Source: JABHQR01 sp043812455 | GTDB lineage: Archaea > Nanobdellota > Nanobdellia > Woesearchaeales > GW2011-AR9 | Assembly: GCA_043812455.1 (NCBI GenBank) | Contig: JBDRMB010000029.1 | Location: 26,468 to 90,467, forward strand | Length of the DNA stretch: 64,000 nucleotides | Direction: 5' to 3' | The notes under the pieces: model-generated | Databases searched by the model: none | What the model saw: the letters and a program-made list of their open reading frames with translations, nothing else | Told to the model about the DNA's origin: nothing | In this document: positions 42,835 to 50,989 of the stretch, piece after piece | Numbering within the stretch: the stretch's first letter is position 1 | Layout: each line of letters begins with the position of its first letter | Made by a program: the position numbers and the translations under genes

Positions 42835-44930
42835 AAATCTTCTTCCCGTGGAGTAGCAAAGTATAAAGAACCAATATTATCACTAGCAGGACCATAATTC
42901 ATCGCAGCATAAACTAATTCTCTGATGTCTTTAGATATTATTTCATTATACGGATTGTTTAAATCAATCAAATTATAAGCGCATTCGGGACAACTAGAAG
43001 ACCCCATATTACCAAGATCTCTTTCTTGAGGAGTATAAAATTCATACAATGCTGCTTTTATATATCCATTATGTTTTTCTACCAATTGTGCTAATCTAGC
43101 AGCACCTTGATCCAAATTTTCTAATGGGTCAATTGTATTATCCCCATCTTTAAAATCTCGGTCAGCAAGTAAGGGGTCAAGAATATTTATATCAATTGTC
43201 CTCTCACTTTCTCGCATTATTCCTTGCCAACCATAGAGACGATTACTCTCCAACATATTTCTCAAAACTTTTGGTTCTAAAGAATATTTGTTTGCAATTT
43301 GATTTACAACTTCATCACCAATTTCATAACGTCCATTTTCTACTTTACCATCAAGAATATCACTTTTAGCTGTTTCAAATGATCCGGTGAAGTTTATTCG
43401 ATAGAGCTCTTCGCGAATTCCCTGCATATCAAAAAGCAAATCTTCCTGCCTTTCAATTTCATTCCTTCTTTCTTCCAAATACCTTGCACCAACTGCAACA
43501 CCAACAATTGCAGATAGTCCAACAACTGGAAGCATAACTCGATAAATTGCCCTTTTCCATTTTTTTTTTCTAATCTCTTTCCTTATTTTGGCAATCTCAT
43601 CACTAGCGTTCTCTTCTACCAACTCAGTCAGAGGTACCGGGGAAGCATTCTCCTGAGTCATGGCCTCGTGCGGATTACATCTCTCTTTCAACTGACGATA
43701 ATCTCCTTCCATAAGTTCTCTAACAGAATATTTTCCGACAAACGGTCTATTCTCCCTGACAGCTTTCAAAAATTCTTGACTTACGATTCCCCGTGCCGTG
43801 GCATCGCCAATCCTCCTGGTAGCATCATTATACAATACATTAGCCATGTTTTGCAACTTCTGAGCACTTAAATCATCTTCAGCGTTATCAGCCATCTTAA
43901 TATACTTCTTAACAGCAACAAGTTCTTGCAAGATTTTGTTCTTAACGTAAATTCCAAAAGATTGAGTTTGCATCTCTTCATCATCCTCATGTAACTTCTC
44001 AGCAGCGTACATTGTTAATTGATATTCCGTATCCATATCTAAGTTAGATTTGGTCAGCAATTTCCTCAAATCAAATTCAAAGAATCCATCAGAACAGGCA
44101 GCTGCCCAATCTAAATAAACAAACTTTCCATTAACAAGAATATTGTTACCATGTAAATCACCATGAATGTTACTTCCTTTAGCAGCATTGAGATCGTCAC
44201 CGATATCTTGCTTAAACAATTCGCACAACTTAGAATCATCAGAATAAGACCTTACAAAATATTCATTAAAATCTGCTAACCTTTTTGGAAGGTCTAACCG
44301 TTCTCTAAATTCTTTAATATTAAGTACAGTATACAAACCAACATAATCATCAATCACTTTTTCGAGCAATGCAACATTATTTGCTTCATAATTTATATCC
44401 TGCAATGTTTTCAAAGTACTTCCTTCTACGAAAGGTGTGATAGTAATTCTTTTTCTTCTGTTGATAAAAGGCAGTGTTGGTACTTGACCTTCATAGGCTG
44501 TTCCTTCCAACAAATCACTTAATTCTCTTTGAGTCCTAACTGCAATTTTGAAATCTTCTTTCTTTGAAGATTTTTTTACTATATGTCTGATTGCAACTTT
44601 ATCAGTTAATTGAAGAACTGCTTCTGCCACATAACCGTCTTGTTCAGAAGTGTTTAATGTTACAGCATCTAAGAACCTTAATTCAGCTGCAAGAACATCA
44701 ATACCTTTATCAGTTACAGCATTAGCTATCTTGCTTAATTGTTGGGGTGAGATTACACCACTTGCACTTAAACGTTCCAGTTCTGGCAATACAATTTGCT
44801 CTATGTATGCATCACAAGTTCTGTTTCCTAATGTTTCTCGTAATGGAAGATTCATAGCTTGGGCAAAGTGTTGTTTTCCAAACTTTTTTACTAAGTCCAT
44901 ATCAATCCTTCCCGGTACTTCTGAACTCAT
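42831..44930 (-). CDS. Kinase - TM - lytic-transglycosylase-like fusion
   Basis: 699 residues. Residues about 95-330 resemble aminoglycoside/choline phosphotransferases: HGDLHGNNIL (256-265) with the catalytic Asp, then VYLDWAAACSDGFFEFDLRKLL (metal Asp at about 274). A single helix (about 461-484, MLPVVGLSAIVGVAVGA) follows a KKKWKR stretch, placing the kinase inside and the C-terminus outside. Residues about 541-690 fit a lytic-transglycosylase/goose-lysozyme pattern: IANKYSLEPKVLRNMLESN with the candidate Glu 561, GIMRE, then DPLENLDQGAARLAQLVEKHNG and ALYEFYTP. The SLT match is by pattern only. It is coupled to the upstream RHH gene by ATGA. Confidence 0.72.
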   Translation of the reverse strand: MSSEVPGRIDMDLVKKFGKQHFAQAMNLPLRETLGNRTCDAYIEQIVLPELERLSASGVISPQQLSKIANAVTDKGIDVLAAELRFLDAVTLNTSEQDGYVAEAVLQLTDKVAIRHIVKKSSKKEDFKIAVRTQRELSDLLEGTAYEGQVPTLPFINRRKRITITPFVEGSTLKTLQDINYEANNVALLEKVIDDYVGLYTVLNIKEFRERLDLPKRLADFNEYFVRSYSDDSKLCELFKQDIGDDLNAAKGSNIHGDLHGNNILVNGKFVYLDWAAACSDGFFEFDLRKLLTKSNLDMDTEYQLTMYAAEKLHEDDEEMQTQSFGIYVKNKILQELVAVKKYIKMADNAEDDLSAQKLQNMANVLYNDATRRIGDATARGIVSQEFLKAVRENRPFVGKYSVRELMEGDYRQLKERCNPHEAMTQENASPVPLTELVEENASDEIAKIRKEIRKKKWKRAIYRVMLPVVGLSAIVGVAVGARYLEERRNEIERQEDLLFDMQGIREELYRINFTGSFETAKSDILDGKVENGRYEIGDEVVNQIANKYSLEPKVLRNMLESNRLYGWQGIMRESERTIDINILDPLLADRDFKDGDNTIDPLENLDQGAARLAQLVEKHNGYIKAALYEFYTPQERDLGNMGSSSCPECAYNLIDLNNPYNEIISKDIRELVYAAMNYGPASDNIGSLYFATPREEDF

Positions 44931-45061
44931 TTTTTATTCCCCATCCGTTTAAGCGCATATTCAAAAGCGTGCGATCTATTTCTGAACTTTCCAGTTAGAA
45001 CACTAGCATCTACATCTACTAAAACATCTTCATTTACAGTGATACTGATCTTACGCTTCAT
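44927..45061 (-). CDS. 44-residue ribbon-helix-helix protein
   Basis: Very short gene. MKRKISITVNEDVLVDVDAS, then GKFRNRSHAFEYALKRMGNKK. This is a minimal MetJ/Arc/CopG fold: a beta strand (KISITVNEDVL), a first helix region and a second helix (RSHAFEYALKRM) after the typical N/S-R-S-x-A/F turn. Its stop overlaps the kinase-fusion start as ATGA. A TATA box 22 nt upstream indicates a leaderless message. It probably autoregulates the operon. Confidence 0.75.
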   Translation of the reverse strand: MKRKISITVNEDVLVDVDASVLTGKFRNRSHAFEYALKRMGNKK

Positions 45062-45082
45062 ACAGTGTGATATTATCCCACC

Positions 45083-45094
45083 CCATTTATAAAG
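45083..45094 (-). promoter_or_regulatory. TATA box of the RHH-kinase operon
   Basis: Minus-strand CTTTATAAATGG, 22 nt before the ATG at 45061, preceded by a purine-rich stretch (CCAAAAG) as BRE. Confidence 0.6.
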
Positions 45095-45171
45095 CTTTTG
45101 GTTATTTGTTACTTAGAAGGAGTTACAGATACACGGAGTCACAATAAATCCTATTGATCAAAAAATAAGAA

Positions 45172-45206
45172 TTAAAATATTAAGAAATAAAATAAAAAAA
45201 GGAAGA
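45172..45206 (-). terminator. U-rich tract after L14e
   Basis: Directly after the L14e stop the message reads CCTTTTTTTATTTTATTTC and further U-runs, a likely end of the ribosomal transcript. No stem is seen. Confidence 0.4.
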
Positions 45207-45208
45207 AT

Positions 45209-45589
45209 TTACTCTTCTACTGCTTTTTCAAGCTTAGTTTCTGGAGCTTTAGCTTTAGGAGCCTTCTTCTCCTTAACCGGCTTAGTTTTCTTAACAGGAG
45301 CTTTAACCTTAACTTTTCTAGGTTTTGTAGGTCTTTTAGCAGGAGTTTTACTTTTCTTTTCCTTGACTTCAATACCTAAAGCTTTAGCTACAGCAGCAGT
45401 ATCAGCATTCTCTTTAATGTCAACCATTTCAGCAGAAGGTTCTAAATGTTTAACATTAACTTTCCTTCTTCTGGTTTCTCCGTCAACTAGAACAAAGATA
45501 TCATCAACTTTGCTAACAACAACACATTTCTTTCCAGCATCTCGGCCAGCAATCTTGATACAAACCCGTCCTATTTCGTATAGACTCAT
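45209..45589 (-). CDS. rpl14e: Ribosomal protein eL14 (L14e)
   Basis: 126 residues from ATG 45589, which overlaps the L34e stop; the same frame is open 14 codons upstream but there it lies inside L34e. MSLYEIGRVCIKIAGRDAGKKCVVVSKVDDIFVLVDG is the KOW-type core (1-70). From about 80 a Lys/Pro/Ala-rich tail (KVKVKAPVKKTKPVKEKKAPKAK) has been added, longer than in most archaea. In many archaea a cytidylate kinase gene separates L34e and L14e; here it is missing. Confidence 0.9.
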   Translation of the reverse strand: MSLYEIGRVCIKIAGRDAGKKCVVVSKVDDIFVLVDGETRRRKVNVKHLEPSAEMVDIKENADTAAVAKALGIEVKEKKSKTPAKRPTKPRKVKVKAPVKKTKPVKEKKAPKAKAPETKLEKAVEE

Positions 45590-45858
45590 TCTTCTGACCT
45601 CGCTCTTTCTTTCATCATCATTCGCAAACATTTAGTACACAATAATCCACCGTAAGGTCTTTCTGGCCTTTTCTTGGACTTTGGTATGTTTGCCATCTTT
45701 GCTGGCAGTTCTCTAGGTACAGTAGTTAGTATTGCACCGCAAGCACCACAATGTGCTCGGGAAGGTTTTCTTTTTCTGTAATGTAGAACATTCTTCCCAC
45801 TAGGAGTTTTCACGAAAACTCTTCGTAACGTTCTTGATTTATGCATTCCTCTTGGCAT
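45586..45858 (-). CDS. rpl34e: Ribosomal protein eL34 (L34e)
   Basis: 90 residues. MPRGMHKSRTLRRVFVKTPSGKNVLHYRKRKPSRAHC is typical of the family. Zinc is bound by CGAC (about 37-40) and CTKC (about 74-77). Part of the large subunit. Located after the insertase gene, separated from it by the unknown 111-residue gene, and has its own promoter. Confidence 0.95.
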   Translation of the reverse strand: MPRGMHKSRTLRRVFVKTPSGKNVLHYRKRKPSRAHCGACGAILTTVPRELPAKMANIPKSKKRPERPYGGLLCTKCLRMMMKERARSEE

Positions 45859-45993
45859 GGTATATTTACCTCGTATTATTAGTGTTTAGAAGAACTCGTA
45901 ATTATGATATCAATCACGGATCGAGTCGCCTCCAAATCCGATCCTCATGGGATCTAGTGTTTATTTTATTGGGTATTTTATAAAGGTTTTGGC
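45859..45993 (-). promoter_or_regulatory. L34e promoter and hairpin leader
   Basis: ACCTTTATAAAATACCC (45987-45971, minus strand) is the TATA box, giving a leader of about 90 nt. The leader can fold GATCC-ATGA-GGATC-type or GGATCG...CGATCC stems (45905-45955), which compete with each other. Competing stems are suggestive of ribosomal-protein feedback, but nothing proves it. Confidence 0.4.
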
Positions 45994-46329
45994 CTACTCT
46001 TCAGTTTTAGCAGGTAATGTTTTTTTAGCTGCTTCAATTAGATTAGTAATTTCTGTTCTTATATCGCCAGGACTATCTAAACCATGACCATTAAATGACC
46101 AATAAAGCTTCTCACGGGGAGGTGTCCCAAAAGCACAATAACGATTATCATAACCTATTTCTACTGCAGTTTGCCTTATTAATTTAGCTACACTAGAATC
46201 ATTAATGTGATACTTTGCTCTTCCGGTAATTGCACCAATACCACTTTGCACAATTTTCAAACTATCAAGTGATTCTTCAAGAGCTTGAACGTATGCTCTT
46301 ACAATAACTTTATTTCCATTTGTCGACAT
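45994..46329 (-). CDS. Unknown 111-residue protein
   Basis: Starts MSTNGNKVIVRAYVQALEESLDSLKIVQSGIGAITG and has a compact, soluble mix of helices with IRQTAVEIGYDNRYCAFGTPPREKLYWSF in the middle. No signal, membrane helix or metal motif. It begins 51 nt after the insertase gene stop and shares its direction. I do not recognise it, and its tie to the ribosomal genes rests on position only. Confidence 0.65.
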   Translation of the reverse strand: MSTNGNKVIVRAYVQALEESLDSLKIVQSGIGAITGRAKYHINDSSVAKLIRQTAVEIGYDNRYCAFGTPPREKLYWSFNGHGLDSPGDIRTEITNLIEAAKKTLPAKTEE

Positions 46330-46380
46330 TTTGAAACTCCAACATCAAGAATCAGCCTCTTTAATTTATCTTCTAAAATT

Positions 46381-47160
46381 CTAATACAAACCCATCAGCT
46401 TTCTGATCCCAATACTGAACACCAAAGAGAAGATAATGTACAAGCCTAACCAGCCCGGCTGCCATTTGAGCAGAGGTACAGTAAAGTTTGGTCCTAATGG
46501 TCTCAATTTATTATAATCAATCTGCACACTTTCAATATCCGAATGCTGATAAGTCTCAATGGCATCAGCATATTCCAATTCTGTAGTTATCAGGACTTCT
46601 TTGGTTGCTACTGTTTCTCCCAGCCTAAACTCTAAGATCTGTGTACCTTCATCACTTTTCAATTTCCACGAAGCTTGACCATCTTCAATAGTTTGGACAG
46701 CATCTGAAGTTTCTAATAATGAAGTTCCTTCTGGAACAATAAGTTCCACATTCAAACCTTCAACTTCTTCTAAGAAAGTTGCACTTATAGCATAAGTTTC
46801 GCCAGGATAAATTGGTTCATAAGCAAGGTTGCCTGACATCCAGGCAAAGATCAGAATAATAGGCAACATTGTTACTAAGGTTGGCTTGAAAGATTGCTTC
46901 ATATATTCCATATTTTTCTTCATAGCATCTTTCTGCATAGACATAACTTTTTCAGGCTGATCCTTCATTTCCTTCATCTTTTTCTGAAACTCTTTTTGTT
47001 CTTCTTTCAGAGCTTTCATCTTTTTCTGATCAGTCATGAACTTGTAAACTACAGAAATTATGATAGATATTACTAAAGCAATGATCAATATTGCCAAGAA
47101 TGGACTTAAATTTAATAGCGGTTGTAATACCGGGTCCATAACTGGATCTAAAAATGCCAA
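46381..47160 (-). CDS. Archaeal Oxa1/EMC3-type membrane insertase (DUF106)
   Basis: 259 residues. Helix at about 16-38, then a charged coiled-coil (FMTDQKKMKALKEEQKEFQKKMKEM), then helices near 90-112 and 235-255: the Ylp1/EMC3/TMCO1 layout. An extra domain of about 110 residues (125-230) fills the outside loop. The start is TTG at 47160, supported by GAGGTGA 9 nt upstream and a TATA box at 47241. In archaea this gene usually follows secY-adk; here prs takes adk's place. It inserts membrane proteins together with SecY. Confidence 0.88.
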   Translation of the reverse strand: MAFLDPVMDPVLQPLLNLSPFLAILIIALVISIIISVVYKFMTDQKKMKALKEEQKEFQKKMKEMKDQPEKVMSMQKDAMKKNMEYMKQSFKPTLVTMLPIILIFAWMSGNLAYEPIYPGETYAISATFLEEVEGLNVELIVPEGTSLLETSDAVQTIEDGQASWKLKSDEGTQILEFRLGETVATKEVLITTELEYADAIETYQHSDIESVQIDYNKLRPLGPNFTVPLLKWQPGWLGLYIIFSLVFSIGIRKLMGLY

Positions 47161-47240
47161 TTTAATTGTTCACCTCTAAATTGGGTACTAAAAATTTGTT
47201 AAAAATTTTTATGTATGCCATTTTAAGTGTTTTCTCAATC

Positions 47241-47257
47241 AATATTATATAAAGTTT
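47241..47257 (-). promoter_or_regulatory. TATA box of the insertase gene
   Basis: AAACTTTATATAATATT on the minus strand within the short gap after prs, about 80 nt before the TTG start. A separate promoter within the extended ribosomal operon. Confidence 0.55.
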
Positions 47258-47266
47258 GTGTAAAGT

Positions 47267-48457
47267 CTACTTAAGAAGTTCACTTATAGAACGATGATGA
47301 TTTATATTAAAAATTACTTTTGCTTTATAACCTGCTACTGAAACTCTATGTATACAAGGGTGAGCTTCAAGAAATTCATCACCACCATGATATACAGCGT
47401 CAGAAATAATTACTCTATTGATAATTCCTTGGTCATAAGCTTTATCTAATCTATCAAGAGCTGGGCCATTAAATAACGCTAAGGAAGCAACTAAATAAAC
47501 TTCTAAAGCTTCATGATCTTTTAATAATTTAGCAGCCTTAACAGAAGTTCCAGCAGTGTCTATCATATCATCAACAACCAGAACATTTTTTCCTTTAACA
47601 CTACCAAGAAGCCTCATTCCATCAACTTCACCACCATCTTTATAATCTCGCGTTTTGTAAATCATAGCCAATTCTGTACCAATCCTTTCAGCATAATGCT
47701 TATTTCTTCCTGCTGCTCCAGTATCAGGTGCACAGACAACTAAATTTTTTGTAAGCCCTTCTTCATGAATATAATCAAGAAAATTCTTTGAAGCATGTAA
47801 ATCTTCTAATAATGCTCTACGGAAAAAACCACCTATTGCTGCATTATGAATATCTAAAGTTATTACCCTTTCAGCGTTGGCATCTTCAAGTTCCCTTGCT
47901 ACCATTGCTGCAGTAAAAGATTCTCTACCCATTGCCCGATCTTGTCTAGCGTAAGGAAATGCCGGCACTACTGCTGTTACATAATGGGCATCAGATCTGT
48001 GAGCAGCGTCCATTGTAGTTAGAAGTGCTCTTAAATTTTCATCCACAGAATATCCAGTTATTTTATTTTCTACATCTTGGATTACATAAACATCCATACC
48101 TCTAAGACTTTCACTAATAATGGGCTTTATCTCTGAATTAGCAAAATGTCTCTCTTCAGAGGGTATTAAACGAAAAGTATTAGATGATCTACTTCCTGAC
48201 TTCTTAAACTGGTGTTCTAGTCCTTCAATAACTTTCTCAGCAAATGGTCTACCCGATTCGCATGCAATTATACCAATATCTCCCCTATTACCTTCATAAC
48301 GGCATCTATGGCGTTGATCATATCCACAAACATCATGCCGGAAATCTTGAGCAGGTGACACAAAACCTAATTCTACCAATCTTGCTGTTAAGAATTCATT
48401 TGCTTGATCTTTTACAAAACTTCTAATTTCTCCTTTTACTCTTTCAGTCAGACCCAT
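47267..48457 (-). CDS. prs: Ribose-phosphate pyrophosphokinase (PRPP synthetase)
   Basis: 396 residues, about 70 longer than usual. The catalytic body has VPAFPYARQDR, ITLDIHNAAIGGFF, VCAPDTGAAGRNKHYAERI and the PRPP loop VLVVDDMIDTAGTSVKAAKLL. The additional N-terminus (about 1-60) is helical and ends with a Cys/His cluster, RHDVCGYDQRHRCRYEGN, resembling a small metal site. Makes PRPP for nucleotide and amino acid synthesis. TATA box at 48479-48491 gives a leaderless message. Confidence 0.9.
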   Translation of the reverse strand: MGLTERVKGEIRSFVKDQANEFLTARLVELGFVSPAQDFRHDVCGYDQRHRCRYEGNRGDIGIIACESGRPFAEKVIEGLEHQFKKSGSRSSNTFRLIPSEERHFANSEIKPIISESLRGMDVYVIQDVENKITGYSVDENLRALLTTMDAAHRSDAHYVTAVVPAFPYARQDRAMGRESFTAAMVARELEDANAERVITLDIHNAAIGGFFRRALLEDLHASKNFLDYIHEEGLTKNLVVCAPDTGAAGRNKHYAERIGTELAMIYKTRDYKDGGEVDGMRLLGSVKGKNVLVVDDMIDTAGTSVKAAKLLKDHEALEVYLVASLALFNGPALDRLDKAYDQGIINRVIISDAVYHGGDEFLEAHPCIHRVSVAGYKAKVIFNINHHRSISELLK

Positions 48458-48478
48458 AATGAAGTTATGTATATAAGA

Positions 48479-48491
48479 TGATATAAATATA
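48479..48491 (-). promoter_or_regulatory. TATA box of prs
   Basis: ATATATTTATATC on the minus strand, 22 nt before the ATG at 48457; the region is AT-rich and the match not unique. Confidence 0.45.
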
Positions 48492-48531
48492 TTACTTTAA
48501 AGAAAGAGATATATTATAAAATATACTAAAC

Positions 48532-49920
48532 CTACTCCATAAACTTTCGCATTGCAGGATGCATGTCCATCATGTGCTGCTTAGCAATTTCTTCATACAA
48601 CTTATAGATAATCATCACAGCCAATAAAATACCAGTTCCCCTAGATAAAGCACCAGTAGTATCAGCAAGAGCTGCCAATAACCCAATTGATGCACCACCT
48701 ACAATAGTTAATGGCCAAATGTATCTGCTCAATATTCTTTCTAACACCCGCTCATCACGCCTGAATCCAGGAATTTGTAATCCAGAAGCCATGATTTGCT
48801 TTGCCTGAGAAGCAGCGTCCATGTTAGCAGTTTGCATCCAAAAGACACTGAATATAATTGCTCCAACTACCATCAATAAAGTATAAATTATTCCTTGTAC
48901 TGCGTTCTGCCAGCCAAAACTGCCAGTGATAAGTAATCTTAAAATGTCAGGAGAACTTATCCAATATACTACTCCCGAAATAGGAGTGCTTCCAGAAAAA
49001 GTTCCTAGCCAAGGATGTCCCCACTTGTCTAATAAAGTTGCAATTAGCTGAACATTAGCCATTAGTGCTGCTACCAAAATAACTGGAATGTTAGATGTAT
49101 AAAAGAAATTTAAAGGCCATCGCATTGAATAACCCCTAACTCTACCAAAAGATAATGGAATTTCTACTTTCATAGCCTGTCCGTAGACACACACCATGAA
49201 AACTACAATTGTAGATACTAACGCTGCAATCTGTAACAATGCCCCAGTCACATCACCCATAGATAAAAATTGGAATAGTGAAGGAATCGCACCTGCTGCA
49301 ATTTCTGGATTGGTTGGTGATGGTAAAAAGTTAAACGCCCGAATGAAAACTTGTTGTGTCACACCGGCTGCGATGAACAAACTTATTCCTGAACCAAAAC
49401 CCCATTTACTAATCACTTCATCCATGTACATGATTAAAACGCCGCCCAAAATTAACTGGAATATTAAAAATAGTTCAAACTGAAAATATAATGCTGTGCC
49501 TGCGTACACTGCACTTGGCGCTAGACCACCCATTAAAACATAAACTCCTGATTCAAAAACAATAAAAAATATTGCTAAGATTTTCTGGATACCTTGAAAC
49601 CGTTGCCTGCCCTGGGGAGTATGAGTATCCATTTTCAAGATACCGGTACCATTAAGCAGCTGTAATACAATTGAAGCAGTAACAATTGGACCAATACCTA
49701 AAGATAAAATACTACCAAAACTTGCACCTAAAATGATAGATAAAAATTCAAACTGTTGCAATGCATTTTCTCCTAACCCAAACAATGGAATCAAACCCAT
49801 TACAAAGAATATAATTAAGATTATTAAAGTCCACTTTAATTTCTCTTTAAAAGAAAGCTTCTTCTGAGTAGGAGATTTAACTTCCGGCAGTGCCGCAATG
49901 AGTGAATCAAGAATGGACAT
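48532..49920 (-). CDS. secY: Protein translocase subunit SecY
   Basis: 462 residues with ten hydrophobic helices. Channel of the Sec translocon. MKWTLIILIIFF near the start, GIGPIVTASIVLQLLNGTGI (helix 2b), the loop with SFGRVRGYSMRWPLNFFYTSNIPVIL, and the tail RDERVLERILSRYIW are conserved family segments. Follows L15 after 45 nt as usual in archaea. The adk gene that often follows is not present. Confidence 0.95.
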   Translation of the reverse strand: MSILDSLIAALPEVKSPTQKKLSFKEKLKWTLIILIIFFVMGLIPLFGLGENALQQFEFLSIILGASFGSILSLGIGPIVTASIVLQLLNGTGILKMDTHTPQGRQRFQGIQKILAIFFIVFESGVYVLMGGLAPSAVYAGTALYFQFELFLIFQLILGGVLIMYMDEVISKWGFGSGISLFIAAGVTQQVFIRAFNFLPSPTNPEIAAGAIPSLFQFLSMGDVTGALLQIAALVSTIVVFMVCVYGQAMKVEIPLSFGRVRGYSMRWPLNFFYTSNIPVILVAALMANVQLIATLLDKWGHPWLGTFSGSTPISGVVYWISSPDILRLLITGSFGWQNAVQGIIYTLLMVVGAIIFSVFWMQTANMDAASQAKQIMASGLQIPGFRRDERVLERILSRYIWPLTIVGGASIGLLAALADTTGALSRGTGILLAVMIIYKLYEEIAKQHMMDMHPAMRKFME

Positions 49921-49965
49921 CTTTGTTTTTTCCTCTTAAGGGGATTGTCCTGATTAAGCTTTTGC

Positions 49966-50460
49966 TTATTCAGAGGTTTTAGCAACTTCTTCTGAAACTG
50001 CTTCTTTAACTGGTTCAGCTTCTACAGTTACAACCTTACCGCCAGCTTTTTTTAATTTTTTTACTGCTAATTTACTTGCTTGATCAACAGTAATTTGTAA
50101 TTTTAAATTAGTACTACCAGCACCTAACAATTTATGGTACCCTAACTTTGTTAAATCAATAACATAAACGTCACCTTGTTTAGCTGCCTTTTTTGCTGCA
50201 ACCCATCTGTCTAATTTTACTGAACTTAAATCTGATAAATTGATTGATTGTTTAGATTTTGATTCTCTGCCTCGCGGAGTAAAACCAAGAGCGCCCAATT
50301 GAGGTAGCATTCCAGCTTTTTTCTGACCAGCACGTTTACCAGTACCGGCATTACCTCTACCACCCCGGCTACCTGCACCTCTACGTTTCTTTCGGTGCCC
50401 ACCACCATGAGTAGTATGACCTCGGTATTTTCCACATTTTTTAGTTTTATTAACTGGCAT
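49966..50460 (-). CDS. rpl15: Ribosomal protein uL15
   Basis: 164 residues. N-terminus KKCGKYRGHTTHGGGHRKKRRGAGSRGGRGNAGTGKRAG is the Gly/Arg-rich loop that threads into 23S rRNA. Body with LGYHKLLGAGSTNLKLQITVDQASKLAVKKLKKAGGKVV. A short acidic tail (PVKEAVSEEVAKTSE) is added. Precedes secY. Confidence 0.94.
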   Translation of the reverse strand: MPVNKTKKCGKYRGHTTHGGGHRKKRRGAGSRGGRGNAGTGKRAGQKKAGMLPQLGALGFTPRGRESKSKQSINLSDLSSVKLDRWVAAKKAAKQGDVYVIDLTKLGYHKLLGAGSTNLKLQITVDQASKLAVKKLKKAGGKVVTVEAEPVKEAVSEEVAKTSE

Positions 50461-50481
50461 TTTTAATCATCCTTCGTAAAT

Positions 50482-50988
50482 TTAAATCATTCGTTTCAAT
50501 AAATCGTTAATTTTCTCACCACGGTATCCTAACCCGCCACTCATCGTGAAAGGTACTTTGACGCCTTTCCTACCAAAACCTTTCCTTGGTGGGTTTAACC
50601 TAAAAGTTTTATTAACTTTTTTACCGTTATGTTCAAAATATTTGTTATATTTGATCTTTCCTTTGGAATCTGCTTCCCGAGCTTTAAATTCTTCTCCGCA
50701 TTTTTCTACTAATTCGTTCAAAGTAGCATCGTCAATTTCTCCCCAGGTTAGATAATCTTTAACTTTTTTCAACATTCCAATATTAATTGAACTATTGTTA
50801 AGAATAACACATTGATTAGTGTGGTTCAAGTTTAACATTTTGAGAGTATCTTTAACTGAAGTTCTAACTTTGTTCATTCCTCTAACTAATACTGCAGCTA
50901 GCAACTTATCATATCCTGATTTTGCCTTTACTTTACTCTCACTCGCTACAGTTTTTGTTACAGTTTTAATTTCAACTTCTTCAGCCAT
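50482..50988 (-). CDS. rpl30: Ribosomal protein uL30
   Basis: 168 residues from ATG 50988, which starts 1 nt after the S5 stop; an in-frame upstream ATG would lie inside S5. Core LLAAVLVRGMNKVRTSVKDTLKMLNLNHTNQCVIL is the L30 fold, followed by the archaeal extension to PRKGFGRKGVKVPFTMSGGLGYRG. About 25 extra residues at the N-terminus (AEEVEIKTVTKTV) are unusual. Confidence 0.92.
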   Translation of the reverse strand: MAEEVEIKTVTKTVASESKVKAKSGYDKLLAAVLVRGMNKVRTSVKDTLKMLNLNHTNQCVILNNSSINIGMLKKVKDYLTWGEIDDATLNELVEKCGEEFKAREADSKGKIKYNKYFEHNGKKVNKTFRLNPPRKGFGRKGVKVPFTMSGGLGYRGEKINDLLKRMI

Positions 50989-50989
50989 T

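Noticed and set aside
45590..45631. Upstream extension of L14e
   Set aside because: It lies inside the end of L34e; the ATGA overlap at 45586-45589 and the family N-terminus support the shorter form.
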